A program made the translations under genes and the position numbers. Of a stretch of 29,775 nucleotides of DNA, positions 14,974 to 22,959 are shown piece by piece. The notes beneath the pieces were generated by a model. The model ran no database searches. It saw only the letters and a program-made list of their open reading frames with translations, and was not told the origin of the DNA. The first letter of the stretch is position 1; every line of letters begins with the position of its first letter. This DNA comes from an uncultured Collinsella sp. GTDB taxonomy: Bacteria > Actinomycetota > Coriobacteriia > Coriobacteriales > Coriobacteriaceae. The stretch is from the NCBI GenBank assembly GCA_902496335.1, contig CABVAO010000022.1, positions 1-29,775 on the forward strand. Direction: 5' to 3'.

Positions 14974-16380
14974 ATGGCAGGTAACATGCAGGACAACTTT
15001 GACGAGAACGGCAACCCCATCCGCTGCTCCTTCTGCGGAAAAGAGCAGGGCCAGGTTCGTCGCCTCGTAAAGGGCCCGACCAACATTTTTATCTGTGACG
15101 AGTGCGTCGCCGCCTGTTCCGAGATTCTGGAAGAGTCGCTGGCTTCGGACTTTATGGACGCTGCCCGCAACGGCAAGCTGCCAGGCTTCCTCAACGACCA
15201 CGGTCAGGCTGCATCCCAGCCCGCCGTGGACCCCGAGACCGAGGGCTTTGAGCTTGAGGACGACCGTCAGGTCATCACACACGTGCCGACGCCGCACGAG
15301 ATCTATGACGAGCTTTCGGCCTATGTTATGGGTCAGGAGGACGCCAAGCGCGCCATGTCGGTGGCCGTGTACAACCACTATCGCCGCGTGATCGAGGGCG
15401 GCGCCGCGGTGTCTGCCTTTGACGGCGGCATGGGCTCGCAGTTCGACGACGGCATGGACGAGGTGGAGCTCGCCAAGTCCAACATCTTGCTGCTCGGTCC
15501 CACCGGTACCGGTAAGACCCTGCTGGCCCAGACGCTCGCGCGCATCCTCGAGGTGCCGTTTGCCATCGCCGATGCCACCGCGCTTACCGAGGCCGGCTAC
15601 GTGGGCGAGGACGTGGAGAACATCCTGCTCAAGCTCATTAACGCTGCCGATGGCGACATTGAGCGCGCGCAGGTGGGCATTATCTACGTGGACGAGATCG
15701 ACAAGATCGCCCGCAAGGCCGAGAACCTCTCCATCACCCGCGATGTCTCGGGCGAGGGCGTTCAGCAGGCGCTGCTTAAGATTCTTGAGGGCACGGTGGC
15801 CAGCGTTCCGCCCACCGGCGGCCGCAAGCATCCTCAGCAGGAGCTGCTGCAGATCGACACGACCAACATCCTGTTCATCTGCGGCGGTGCCTTTGTGGGT
15901 CTGGACAAGATCATCGCCGATCGCGTGGGCAACAAGGGCGTGGGCTTCAACTCCGAGATCGCCGGCCCCACCTCGGTCGACGAGAACGACCTGCTGCGTC
16001 AGGTGCTCCCGCAGGACCTCAACGCCTTTGGCATGATCCCCGAGTTCGTGGGCCGTACGCCCGTCGTCACCCAGACGCAAGCGCTCGACGAGGACGATCT
16101 GGTGTCGATTCTGACCGAGCCCAAGAACGCCGTGGTCCGTCAGTACCGCAAGATGTTCCAGCTCGAGGACGTTGAGCTTGAGTTTGAGGACGCGGCCCTG
16201 CACGAGATCGCCCGCATGGCGCTCGCCCGCAAGACCGGCGCCCGCGGCCTGCGCTCCATCTGCGAGGACGTGCTGCAGCAGACAATGTTCGACCTACCCA
16301 GCGAGGAGGGCGTCACCAAGGTCATCGTGACCGAAGCCTCCGTAAAGGGCGAAGAACAGCCCCAGCGCATCTACGGCTAA
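14974..16380 (+). CDS. clpX: ATP-dependent Clp protease ATP-binding subunit ClpX
   Basis: ClpX is a AAA+ unfoldase that feeds substrates to ClpP. The 468-residue protein has an N-terminal C4 zinc-binding domain (C18, C21, C41, C44) and Walker A GPTGTGK (175-181). Walker B is IIYVDEID. A sensor block (GGRKHPQQELLQIDTTNI) and a C-terminal ClpB-D2-like domain follow. The ClpP-docking loop segment and the RKTGARGLRS sensor 2 region are present. It is slightly longer than E. coli ClpX (about 424), mostly through acidic insertions near residues 75-95 and 145-165. It is co-transcribed with clpP and followed by a strong terminator. Confidence 0.97.
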   Translation: MAGNMQDNFDENGNPIRCSFCGKEQGQVRRLVKGPTNIFICDECVAACSEILEESLASDFMDAARNGKLPGFLNDHGQAASQPAVDPETEGFELEDDRQVITHVPTPHEIYDELSAYVMGQEDAKRAMSVAVYNHYRRVIEGGAAVSAFDGGMGSQFDDGMDEVELAKSNILLLGPTGTGKTLLAQTLARILEVPFAIADATALTEAGYVGEDVENILLKLINAADGDIERAQVGIIYVDEIDKIARKAENLSITRDVSGEGVQQALLKILEGTVASVPPTGGRKHPQQELLQIDTTNILFICGGAFVGLDKIIADRVGNKGVGFNSEIAGPTSVDENDLLRQVLPQDLNAFGMIPEFVGRTPVVTQTQALDEDDLVSILTEPKNAVVRQYRKMFQLEDVELEFEDAALHEIARMALARKTGARGLRSICEDVLQQTMFDLPSEEGVTKVIVTEASVKGEEQPQRIYG

Positions 16381-16401
16381 ACCAGCCTAAAACGTGTTTG
16401 C

Positions 16402-16440
16402 AAATAGCCTCCGACCATCCGCGGTCGGAGGCTATTTTAT
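16402..16440 (+). terminator. Strong intrinsic terminator of clpPX
   Basis: A perfect 13-bp stem (ATAGCCTCCGACC with GGTCGGAGGCTAT, loop ATCCGC) is followed by TTTAT. Confidence 0.92.
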
Positions 16441-16466
16441 ATATACGCAATAACCCCAACTACCTG

Positions 16467-16475
16467 TGTTATTCT
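16467..16475 (+). promoter_or_regulatory. Candidate extended -10 promoter of valS
   Basis: TGTTATTCT has TG, one base and TATTCT, with no good -35. If used, the valS leader would be about 185 nt and would contain all of the family B hairpin at 16533-16647. Confidence 0.35.
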
Positions 16476-16532
16476 GTGTGTTTGTTTAAAGTCTCAGCAA
16501 AGTCCATTCAGACTGAAGTAATCGATACCTAA

Positions 16533-16647
16533 GGGGAGGAATGTAGGCCCGATTTTCGTAGATTCCGCACGAGCCGAAGACCACTTAATGTGGTCTTCGT
16601 GCGAGCCAGGACTTGACCGAGCGAAAATTGGGCCTACATTCCTCCCC
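16533..16647 (+). repeat. Family B nested hairpin in the valS leader (copy 1)
   Basis: The outer arms are 26 nt each (16533-16558 and 16622-16647) and fully paired with one G-U pair. The inner hairpin (16566-16603) has CGCAC/GTGCG and GAAGACCAC/GTGGTCTTC stems, a 5-nt bulge on the 5' side and a TTAAT loop. Between the inner and outer stems the 3' strand reads AGGACTTGACCGAGCGAAAA. It lies 20 bases before the valS start codon. It aligns with the element after valS (19374-19492). No T-box signature (GGTGG...ACCGCG) is present, so it is not a recognisable tRNA-sensing leader. Confidence 0.85.
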
Positions 16648-16667
16648 GATGGGCAAGGGAGAGATAT

Positions 16668-19364
16668 ATGGAAGAAATGCCCAAGAACTACGATCCGTCG
16701 ACCAACGAGCCGGCGATCCTGCAGAAGTGGCTCGACGGCGGCTACTACAAGCGCCGTGAGGGCGTGGGCGACTGCACCGTCACCATTCCGCCTCCCAACG
16801 TGACCGGCAAGCTCCACATGGGTCACGCCACCGACGACTCCATTCAGGACGCCATCATCCGCATGGCCCGCATGCGCGGCAAGTCCACGCGCTGGGTGCT
16901 GGGTACCGACCACGCCGGTATCGCTACGCAGACCAAGGTCGACAAGAAACTCAAGAGCGAAGGCATCAGCCGCCTGGAGATCGGTCGCGATAAGTTTGTC
17001 GACGCCTGCTGGGATTGGACCCACGAGTACGGCGGCATCATCGTCGAGCAGATCAAGCGCATGGGCTGCTCCGTCGACTTTGATAACGAGCGCTTTACCA
17101 TGGACGAGGACTACGCCCAGGCCGTGCGCAAGGTGTTCTGCGACTGGTACCACGACGGCCTGATCTATCGCGGCAAGCGCATCGTAAACTGGTGCCCCAA
17201 CTGCACCACCGCCATCTCGGACGACGAGGCCGAGTACAAGGACGAGAAGGGCCACCTGTGGCACCTGCGCTACCCGTTGACCGAGCCGGTCAACGGCCAG
17301 GACTACATCGTCGTCGCCACCACGCGCCCCGAGACCATGCTCGGCGACACGGGCGTCGCCGTCTCCCCGAAGGACCCCGAGAAGGCCGCCTTCGTGGGTA
17401 AGACCGTCAAGCTCCCCATCGTCGACCGCGAGATCCCCATCTTTGAGGATTGGCACGTCGATGCCAACTTCGGTTCCGGCTTCGTCAAGGTCACTCCGGC
17501 CCACGACCCCAACGATTACGCCATGGGTCAGGCCCACGACCTGCCGCAGATCAACATCTTTGACGAGCACGCGGTGGTCGTCGAGGGCTATGGCGAGTTC
17601 ACCGGCATGAACCGCGACGAGTGCCGCGAGGCCGTCATCAAGTGGTTCGAGGAGCACGACCTGCTCGATCACGTCGAGGACCTCGATCACTCCGTCATGC
17701 ACTGCTACCGCTGCGACGCCGCGCTTGAGCCGTGGCTGTCCGAGCAGTGGTTTGTGGCCGTCGACAAGCTCAAGGGGCCGGCGCTCGACGCCGTCAACTC
17801 CGGCAAGGTCACCTTCCACCCCGCGCGCTGGACGCAGACCTACACCACTTGGATGGAGAATCTTAAGGACTGGTGCATCAGCCGCCAGCTGTGGTGGGGC
17901 CACCGCATCCCCGTGTTCTACTGCGAGGACTGCGGCTGGGAGGATGCCCTGACCGAGGACACCGATGTGTGCCCCAAGTGCGGCGGTCATCACGTGCATC
18001 AGGACGAGAACGTGCTGGACACCTGGTTCAGCTCGCAGCTGTGGACTTTCGCCACGCAGGGCTGGCCGCAAAAGCCGGAGCTGCTCGAGGGCCATCATCC
18101 CACGACGGCGCTCGTCACCGCGCGCGACATCATCGCGTTGTGGGTCGCCCGCATGGTCATGAGCTCGCTGTACTTCCTGGACGAGGTGCCGTTTAAGGAT
18201 GTCGTCATCTACCCGACGATCCTGGCCAAGGACGGCAGCCGCATGTCCAAGTCCAAGGGCAATGGCGTTGACCCCATGGACCTCATTGGCATGTACGGCG
18301 CCGACGCCATGCGCTTCAACCTGCTGACGCTGTGCACCAACAACCAGGATGTTAAGTTCGACGCGAACATCGACAAGAAGACCAAGAAGCTCATCGACAG
18401 CCCGCGCACCGAGCAGGCCAAGTCGTTTGTGACCAAGATCTGGAACGCCAGCCGCTTCCTGCTTATGAACATGGAGGGCTACACGCCCGGCGAGCCCGTT
18501 GTGGAGACGCCGGCAGACGCCTGGATGTTCAGCCGCCTGGCCAAGGCCGTCAAGATGGTCACCGAGGGTATCGAGAACTACACGTTTGGCGATATGGCCC
18601 GCGGCGTGCAGCAGTTCTTCTGGAATGAGGTCTGCGACTGGTACGTCGAGGTCACCAAGGCCCGCCTGAAGGGCGAGGGCCGTCTGCAGGCGCAGCGCAA
18701 CCTGATCTTTGTGCTCGATACCTCCATTCGCCTGATGCACCCGCTTATGCCGTTTGTCACCGAGGAAATCTGGGATAACATGCCGGCGAGCGTGCTCGAT
18801 CTGGACGCCGAGGGCAACGTGAACCGCGCCGAGGCGCTCATGATCGCCAAGTGGCCCGAGCCCGCCGACTACGCCAAGTATGTTGACGAGGACGCCGAGC
18901 GCGCGTTTGAGCTGTGCCGTACCGTCGTGTCTGCCGCCCGCGCCACGCGTTCGCGTTATCGCTTGAGCCCCAAGGCCGAGCTCGACGTGGTCGTGCGTGC
19001 CGGTGCCGAGGATATCGAGAAGCTCGAGAGCCTGCGTTCGACCATCGAGCCGCTGGCCAACACTGCCTCGCTGGTCATGGGTACCGACGTTGAGAAGCCG
19101 GCTGCGAGCATCGCCGTGGTCGACAGCGGCGTCGAGGTCTTTGTGGTACTCGAGGGCAAGGTTGACCTTTCGGCCGAGAAGGCGCGCCTGGAGAAGGAGA
19201 TCGCCGCGGCCCAGAAGGAGCTCGCCGGCTGCGAGAAGACGCTCGCCAACGAGGGCTTTGTGGCCAAGGCCGCTCCTGCCGTGGTGCAGAAGAAGAGGGA
19301 CCGTGCAGCTGAGCTCAAGGAGATCCTGGCGGCGCTGACTGCTCAGGTTGCTGACTTCTCGTAG
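16668..19364 (+). CDS. valS: Valyl-tRNA synthetase
   Basis: This 898-residue class I synthetase charges tRNA-Val. The HIGH motif is HMGH (residues 50-53) after PPPNVTGKL. The KMSKS motif is RMSKS (525-529). An editing (CP1) domain lies between them, with TTRPETMLGDTGVAV. The anticodon-binding domain follows, and the last about 65 residues (LSAEKARLEKEIAAAQ onward) form the C-terminal coiled-coil arm typical of ValRS. The ATG at 16668 has GGGAGAG 4 bases upstream. The gene is flanked on both sides by homologous family B hairpins, an unusual arrangement. Confidence 0.97.
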   Translation: MEEMPKNYDPSTNEPAILQKWLDGGYYKRREGVGDCTVTIPPPNVTGKLHMGHATDDSIQDAIIRMARMRGKSTRWVLGTDHAGIATQTKVDKKLKSEGISRLEIGRDKFVDACWDWTHEYGGIIVEQIKRMGCSVDFDNERFTMDEDYAQAVRKVFCDWYHDGLIYRGKRIVNWCPNCTTAISDDEAEYKDEKGHLWHLRYPLTEPVNGQDYIVVATTRPETMLGDTGVAVSPKDPEKAAFVGKTVKLPIVDREIPIFEDWHVDANFGSGFVKVTPAHDPNDYAMGQAHDLPQINIFDEHAVVVEGYGEFTGMNRDECREAVIKWFEEHDLLDHVEDLDHSVMHCYRCDAALEPWLSEQWFVAVDKLKGPALDAVNSGKVTFHPARWTQTYTTWMENLKDWCISRQLWWGHRIPVFYCEDCGWEDALTEDTDVCPKCGGHHVHQDENVLDTWFSSQLWTFATQGWPQKPELLEGHHPTTALVTARDIIALWVARMVMSSLYFLDEVPFKDVVIYPTILAKDGSRMSKSKGNGVDPMDLIGMYGADAMRFNLLTLCTNNQDVKFDANIDKKTKKLIDSPRTEQAKSFVTKIWNASRFLLMNMEGYTPGEPVVETPADAWMFSRLAKAVKMVTEGIENYTFGDMARGVQQFFWNEVCDWYVEVTKARLKGEGRLQAQRNLIFVLDTSIRLMHPLMPFVTEEIWDNMPASVLDLDAEGNVNRAEALMIAKWPEPADYAKYVDEDAERAFELCRTVVSAARATRSRYRLSPKAELDVVVRAGAEDIEKLESLRSTIEPLANTASLVMGTDVEKPAASIAVVDSGVEVFVVLEGKVDLSAEKARLEKEIAAAQKELAGCEKTLANEGFVAKAAPAVVQKKRDRAAELKEILAALTAQVADFS

Positions 19365-19373
19365 ATTTTACTG

Positions 19374-19492
19374 AGGGGCGCGTCCCGACGCTTTGCTCGC
19401 TACTGCGGACAGTCCTGCGCAAGACGGACAGCACATTAAGTGCTGTCCTTTGCGTGCGGAACTTGTATCGAGCAAAGCGTCGGGCCGCTCCT
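19374..19492 (+). repeat. Family B nested hairpin after valS (copy 2)
   Basis: The outer arms share a perfect 16-bp core CCCGACGCTTTGCTCG (pairing with 19469-19484), with weaker pairing extending to 19374 and 19492. A mini-hairpin ACTG-CGGA-CAGT follows the left arm. The inner hairpin (19417-19455) has GCGCAA/TTGCGT and GGACAGCAC/GTGCTGTCC stems, a 5'-side bulge and an ATTAA loop. The 3' connecting strand reads CGGAACTTGTATCGAGCAAA. It starts 9 bases after the valS stop codon. Confidence 0.85.
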
Positions 19493-19591
19493 AGTTCGTT
19501 TACGTGGTTGTTTGCATCTGGCGCGTTAGGGCCACAGGGTTGTGGCCTTGATCTCGCTGCAAAGCGGTGTTTGGCTGATATTTTGAATGGG

Positions 19592-19624
19592 AGGGGCTCG
19601 TTGTTGCTTACGGGCCTCTTTTTA
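19592..19624 (+). terminator. Terminator-like hairpin immediately before folC
   Basis: AGGGGCTC pairs with GGGCCTCT over 8 bp (two G-U pairs), followed by TTTTTATG. Another hairpin (GGCCACA/TGTGGCC, about 19530-19548) precedes it. It ends only 20 bases before the folC start, so it is either the valS terminator or an attenuator in the folC leader. Confidence 0.55.
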
Positions 19625-19643
19625 TGTTGAGGGGACTTTGGCT

Positions 19644-20987
19644 ATGGCAAAGCGTTCTGGGTTGTATTCGGTGCCGTTTGAGGTTCCGGAGCTTTCTTTT
19701 GATGAGGCTGTTGCACTTGCGGCCGATACGGGTAAGATCGCGCGTTATTCCACGCCGCTGCTCGAGACCGTCGTCGAGATGCTCGATGAGCTTGGTCGTC
19801 CTGACGAGTTCTATGATTGCGTCCAGATAGCCGGTACCAATGGAAAGACCTCGACGACGCGATTCTCGGCTGCCATTCTTCGTGGTGAGGGCCTTAAGAC
19901 GGCACTCTTTACGTCGCCTCATCTGGTGCGCTATCCCGAGCGTATGGAGATTGATGGAAAGGTCGTCTCAGACGAGGTCTTTGCCCATGGTGTCTCTGCG
20001 GCGTATGAGGCGGGCCGTCGTCTCAATGCGCGTCGTGAGGCGGCGGGCGAGGAGCTCCGTGCTATTACGCCTTTCGATCTTTTGTCCGTGGCCGGTTTGA
20101 CTATGTTTGCCGAGGCTTGCGTGGACGTTGCCGTGCTTGAGGTTGGCATGGGCGGACGCTGGGATGCTACGAGTGCGACCGATCCCGTCGCCGTCGCCAT
20201 TACGGGCATTGGACTCGACCATACGAAGGTCCTTGGCGATACGCTCGAGGCCATTGCGGGGGAGAAGGCTGCGGTTATTAAGCCTGGACGTTTGGTTGTT
20301 TTGGGCGAGGGTACCCATGAGGCGAGCGTTCAGCGCGTGATGGATGCCCGTTGCCGCGAATGCGGTGTGGTGCCGCTCGTGGTGAACCATGCCACAACAA
20401 AGGTTCCGGCACACGTTGGTGATACGGTGGAGTTTAGCTGCACCACGCCGCGTGCGATCTATACGTCGAGTATGGTTAAGCCGGCGTATCAGCCGCAGAA
20501 CGCCGCATGTGCGATTATGCTGTGCGAGGGCTATTTGGGTCGCGAGCTCGACCACGATGCGCTCGACGCTTCGCTTATGGGCTGCCCCACGCCGGGTCGC
20601 TTTGATGTGCTGGGAACCGATCCGCTCAAACTGATCGACGCTTGCCATAACCCCCAGAGCTGCGAGAACTTTGTGAGCGCACTTGACGAGATCGATCCGT
20701 GCGTAGAAAATCGCCCCACGCTGCTGTGTGCTGCGCTGGCCGACAAGGACGTGGCGGGCATCGTCGATGTGCTGATTCCGGCCTTCCCGCGCGTGGTCGT
20801 GACCCAGACCGATTCCGATCGCGCCCTGCCGGCAGATGAGCTCGCTGCCCTGGTGGACGCCGATAAGCTCGCGGGTGGGTATCCCAGCGTATCCGAAGCC
20901 CTCGCGGCCCTCGATGCCGCTGGCGAGCCCTTCGTAGCAGCCGGCACCATCACCCTAGCCGGCGAAGTGGCCGGCCTGCTGCGCTAG
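19644..20987 (+). CDS. folC: Folylpolyglutamate synthase / dihydrofolate synthase
   Basis: FolC is a Mur-ligase-family enzyme that adds glutamate to dihydropteroate and folates using ATP. From ATG 19644 (MAKRSGLYSV) the protein has 447 residues. GAGGGGA lies 8 bases upstream, and the longer in-frame start at 19587 lacks this and crosses a terminator-like hairpin. The P-loop is AGTNGKTST. The folate-binding and Mg-site blocks are GIGLDHTKVLGDT and EKAAVIKPG. The C-terminal Mur-ligase domain contains CHNPQSCENF. The codon mix is less C-biased than that of valS. valS-folC is a common gene pair, but here a family B hairpin and a terminator-like hairpin separate them. Confidence 0.94.
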   Translation: MAKRSGLYSVPFEVPELSFDEAVALAADTGKIARYSTPLLETVVEMLDELGRPDEFYDCVQIAGTNGKTSTTRFSAAILRGEGLKTALFTSPHLVRYPERMEIDGKVVSDEVFAHGVSAAYEAGRRLNARREAAGEELRAITPFDLLSVAGLTMFAEACVDVAVLEVGMGGRWDATSATDPVAVAITGIGLDHTKVLGDTLEAIAGEKAAVIKPGRLVVLGEGTHEASVQRVMDARCRECGVVPLVVNHATTKVPAHVGDTVEFSCTTPRAIYTSSMVKPAYQPQNAACAIMLCEGYLGRELDHDALDASLMGCPTPGRFDVLGTDPLKLIDACHNPQSCENFVSALDEIDPCVENRPTLLCAALADKDVAGIVDVLIPAFPRVVVTQTDSDRALPADELAALVDADKLAGGYPSVSEALAALDAAGEPFVAAGTITLAGEVAGLLR

Positions 20988-21021
20988 AGCCTTTCTGTAG
21001 GGCAGCTGGTTGCCCTGCTCG

Positions 21022-21179
21022 CCACGAAATGGGCCTATTTACTACGTTTGACCGGTTGCCCTCGACCACGCCGAGAATTGCGAAATCAAAACCGCAGGTA
21101 GATGGCTTGCCAATTTTCAAAAAAGACCCGCATGGTTGACCCATGCGGGTTAAACGTAGTAGATAGCCCTTTTTCGTGG
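21022..21179 (+). repeat. Family D large multi-stem element between folC and the peptidase gene
   Basis: The outer 28-nt arms (21022-21049 and 21152-21179) match at 24 positions and share CCACGAAA...CTACGTTT. Inside are two further stems: GAGAATTG/CAATTTTC (21073-21080 with 21111-21118) and a perfect 10-bp hairpin ACCCGCATGG/CCATGCGGGT (21126-21150, loop TTGAC). The folC side ends 35 bases before it. It sits in a convergent gap, so it could act as a terminator for both genes, be a non-coding RNA, or be a mobile palindrome. Confidence 0.8.
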
Positions 21180-21221
21180 CGCATCTCTAGACTGTCAAAT
21201 TGGTCGACTTGGCCCTTTAGC

Positions 21222-21288
21222 AGTTGCGGTGAAATAGTTCCTGGATTATGCCTCTGTGGGTTAATCTGGGAACTATTCCACCGCAACT
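21222..21288 (+). repeat. Family A palindromic element, copy 3
   Basis: The 21-nt arms (21222-21242, 21268-21288) have the same single A-C mismatch as copy 1 and a 25-nt spacer. An extra GATTA/TAATC pairing lies inside the spacer. It lies between element D and the peptidase stop codon. Confidence 0.9.
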
Positions 21289-21312
21289 TAGTTTGGGGGC
21301 TTGGGGACCAGG

Positions 21313-22401
21313 CTAGTCTAGGCGGACTGGGTCGTGGGGGTAGGCGTTGAGAATCTCGACGCCGGACTCGGTAACCAGGGCCAGGTCCTCGATACGGACG
21401 CCGGTGCGGCCGGGGAGGTAGATGCCCGGCTCGATGGAGAACGTCATGCCCGGCTCTACGACCTGCTCGTTGACGAGTGAGACGTCGCCCGGCTCGTGGT
21501 CCTGCAGACCGATCGAGTGGCCCAGGCGATGCGTAAAGTATTTGCCGTAGCCCGCCTCCTCAATCACGTCGCGCGCGGCGCGGTCCAGGTCGCACATGCG
21601 CACGCCCGGGGCGATGATCGCCTCGGCGGCCTCGTTGGCGCGGCGCACGATATCGTAGATGCGCGCCGTCTCCTCGTCCGGCTCGCCCCAAAAGAACGTG
21701 CGCGTCATGTCCGAGCAGTAGTTGCAGCGGCGTCCGCCAATGTCGAACAGCACCACGTTGCCGCGCTTGAGCACGGTATCGTCGGGTTCGTGATGCGGGT
21801 CGCCGGCGTTGGCGCCAAAGCTTACGATGGGCGGAAAACTAAAGCCCTCGCAGCCGTGCTTGCGATACAGGCCGAGCATCTGGTCGGCAATTTCGCGCTC
21901 CGTTACGCCCTCGCGGACGAGCTTGATGGCGTCGGACATCACGGCGTCGTTGGCGGCCGAGGACACGCGCATGAGCTCCTGCTCGGCTTCGTCCTTGTGG
22001 GTGCGTGCGGCGGTGACGGCAAAGTCGCCCAGGAAAAACTCGCTGGCGGCGTGACGGTCCATAAGGGGCATCAAAAAGCCCGAGCGCATAACGGTATCGA
22101 TGCCAAGGGGCTTGGAGGGATCGACCTCGCGAGCGATGGCGTCGGTCACGACGTCGGTATCGGTGTGGTAGGCCACGCGGGCATTGTCATACTCGGGCAG
22201 CTGATGCAGGGCGTTGACCAAGATCACAGGCTCGCTGCCGCGCTCGAGCAGCACACCGCAAAAACGCTCGAACATATCAGCATAAAAGCCGGTCAGGTAA
22301 TAAATCGACCACGGGTCGTTTACGAGCAGCTGCGCGCCGGGGTGCTGAGCCTCGAGGGCATCGAGCACGCGCATCACACGCTGGTCATCGACATGTGCCA
22401 T
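21313..22401 (-). CDS. M24-family Xaa-Pro peptidase
   Basis: The 362-residue metallopeptidase belongs to the creatinase/pita-bread fold and cleaves X-Pro dipeptides or N-terminal X-Pro bonds. The N-terminal creatinase domain covers about residues 1-135. The catalytic domain shows the metal ligands: Asp in VLFDIGGRR, Asp in YCSDMTRTF, His in HRLGHSIGLQDHEPG, Glu in FSIEPGIYLPG and Glu in VRIEDLAL. The start MAHVDDQRVM is chosen because AGGA lies upstream; the longer frame back to 22452 is unlikely. Dipeptidase (PepQ) versus aminopeptidase (PepP) cannot be decided by motif. A family A element lies about 53 bases upstream of the start. Confidence 0.9.
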   Translation of the reverse strand: MAHVDDQRVMRVLDALEAQHPGAQLLVNDPWSIYYLTGFYADMFERFCGVLLERGSEPVILVNALHQLPEYDNARVAYHTDTDVVTDAIAREVDPSKPLGIDTVMRSGFLMPLMDRHAASEFFLGDFAVTAARTHKDEAEQELMRVSSAANDAVMSDAIKLVREGVTEREIADQMLGLYRKHGCEGFSFPPIVSFGANAGDPHHEPDDTVLKRGNVVLFDIGGRRCNYCSDMTRTFFWGEPDEETARIYDIVRRANEAAEAIIAPGVRMCDLDRAARDVIEEAGYGKYFTHRLGHSIGLQDHEPGDVSLVNEQVVEPGMTFSIEPGIYLPGRTGVRIEDLALVTESGVEILNAYPHDPVRLD

Positions 22402-22453
22402 ACATCGTCCTTTCGCTAGGGTGCCACCATGGTATCCCATGCGCCCCCACATA

Positions 22454-22520
22454 AGTTGCGGTGAAATGGTTCCTGTTTGCCGGGGTAATGGCCTAAAACA
22501 GGAACTATTCCACCGCAGCT
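22454..22520 (+). repeat. Family A palindromic element, copy 4
   Basis: The 21-nt arms (22454-22474 and 22500-22520) are separated by 25 nt. Pairing continues inward (GTTT with AAAC). Two G-U type changes (GTTGC/GCAGC and ATGG/CTAT) preserve RNA pairing. The orientation is the same as the other copies even though both neighbours are on the minus strand. It lies between the DUF1667 stop and the peptidase start. Confidence 0.9.
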
Positions 22521-22556
22521 GCAGAGGGGGATGAAGTCCCGTCCCAAATGGGCTGC

Positions 22557-22955
22557 TTAGGCTGGGTCGATGTCCATGCTGGCGATTAGGTCGATGCCCG
22601 TGTGGAGGAGGTCTTCCAACACGACGTCTCCCATGCGGATGGGGGCTTTGACGACTAGGCCGCGGATGAGGTTCATGGCTTGGGCATGGAGTGCCAGCGG
22701 GATGGCTTCGACCGTGCGCACGGGCAGCAGCGCCTCGTCGCCGCCGGATACGGCTACGGTGGTGGTGAGCACGCGCATGGGGCAGGTGAGCTCCTGGTGC
22801 GCGAACTTATCGCCGCGCGGGCAACTGTTGCCGGTCACGGAGCGCACCTCTACTACGGCGCCGTCTGCGTCACGTTCTACCTCCACGGTCAGGAGGCATT
22901 CGGATGGGCAGGTGGTGCAGTTGAACTGCAATGTCTCGGTCACATTCGTGCTCAT
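22557..22955 (-). CDS. DUF1667 Cys-rich protein of a flavoprotein operon
   Basis: The 132-residue protein starts MSTNVTETLQ. It has conserved cysteines in NCTTCPSECLL (CxxCxxxC) and later in NSCPRGDKF and LTCPMRVLTTT, the DUF1667 pattern. The cysteines could bind a metal cluster; this is not established. AGGAGG, 9 bases upstream of the ATG, overlaps the 3' end of the preceding gene. The order FAD dehydrogenase, NAD/FAD oxidoreductase, DUF1667 is a recurrent three-gene unit in anaerobes, where this protein is the presumed third subunit. Confidence 0.85.
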   Translation of the reverse strand: MSTNVTETLQFNCTTCPSECLLTVEVERDADGAVVEVRSVTGNSCPRGDKFAHQELTCPMRVLTTTVAVSGGDEALLPVRTVEAIPLALHAQAMNLIRGLVVKAPIRMGDVVLEDLLHTGIDLIASMDIDPA

Positions 22956-22959
22956 GGTC

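Noticed and set aside
16476..16667. T-box riboswitch upstream of valS
   Set aside because: There is no T-box core sequence, specifier loop or antiterminator/terminator pair; the hairpin here matches the element after valS instead.
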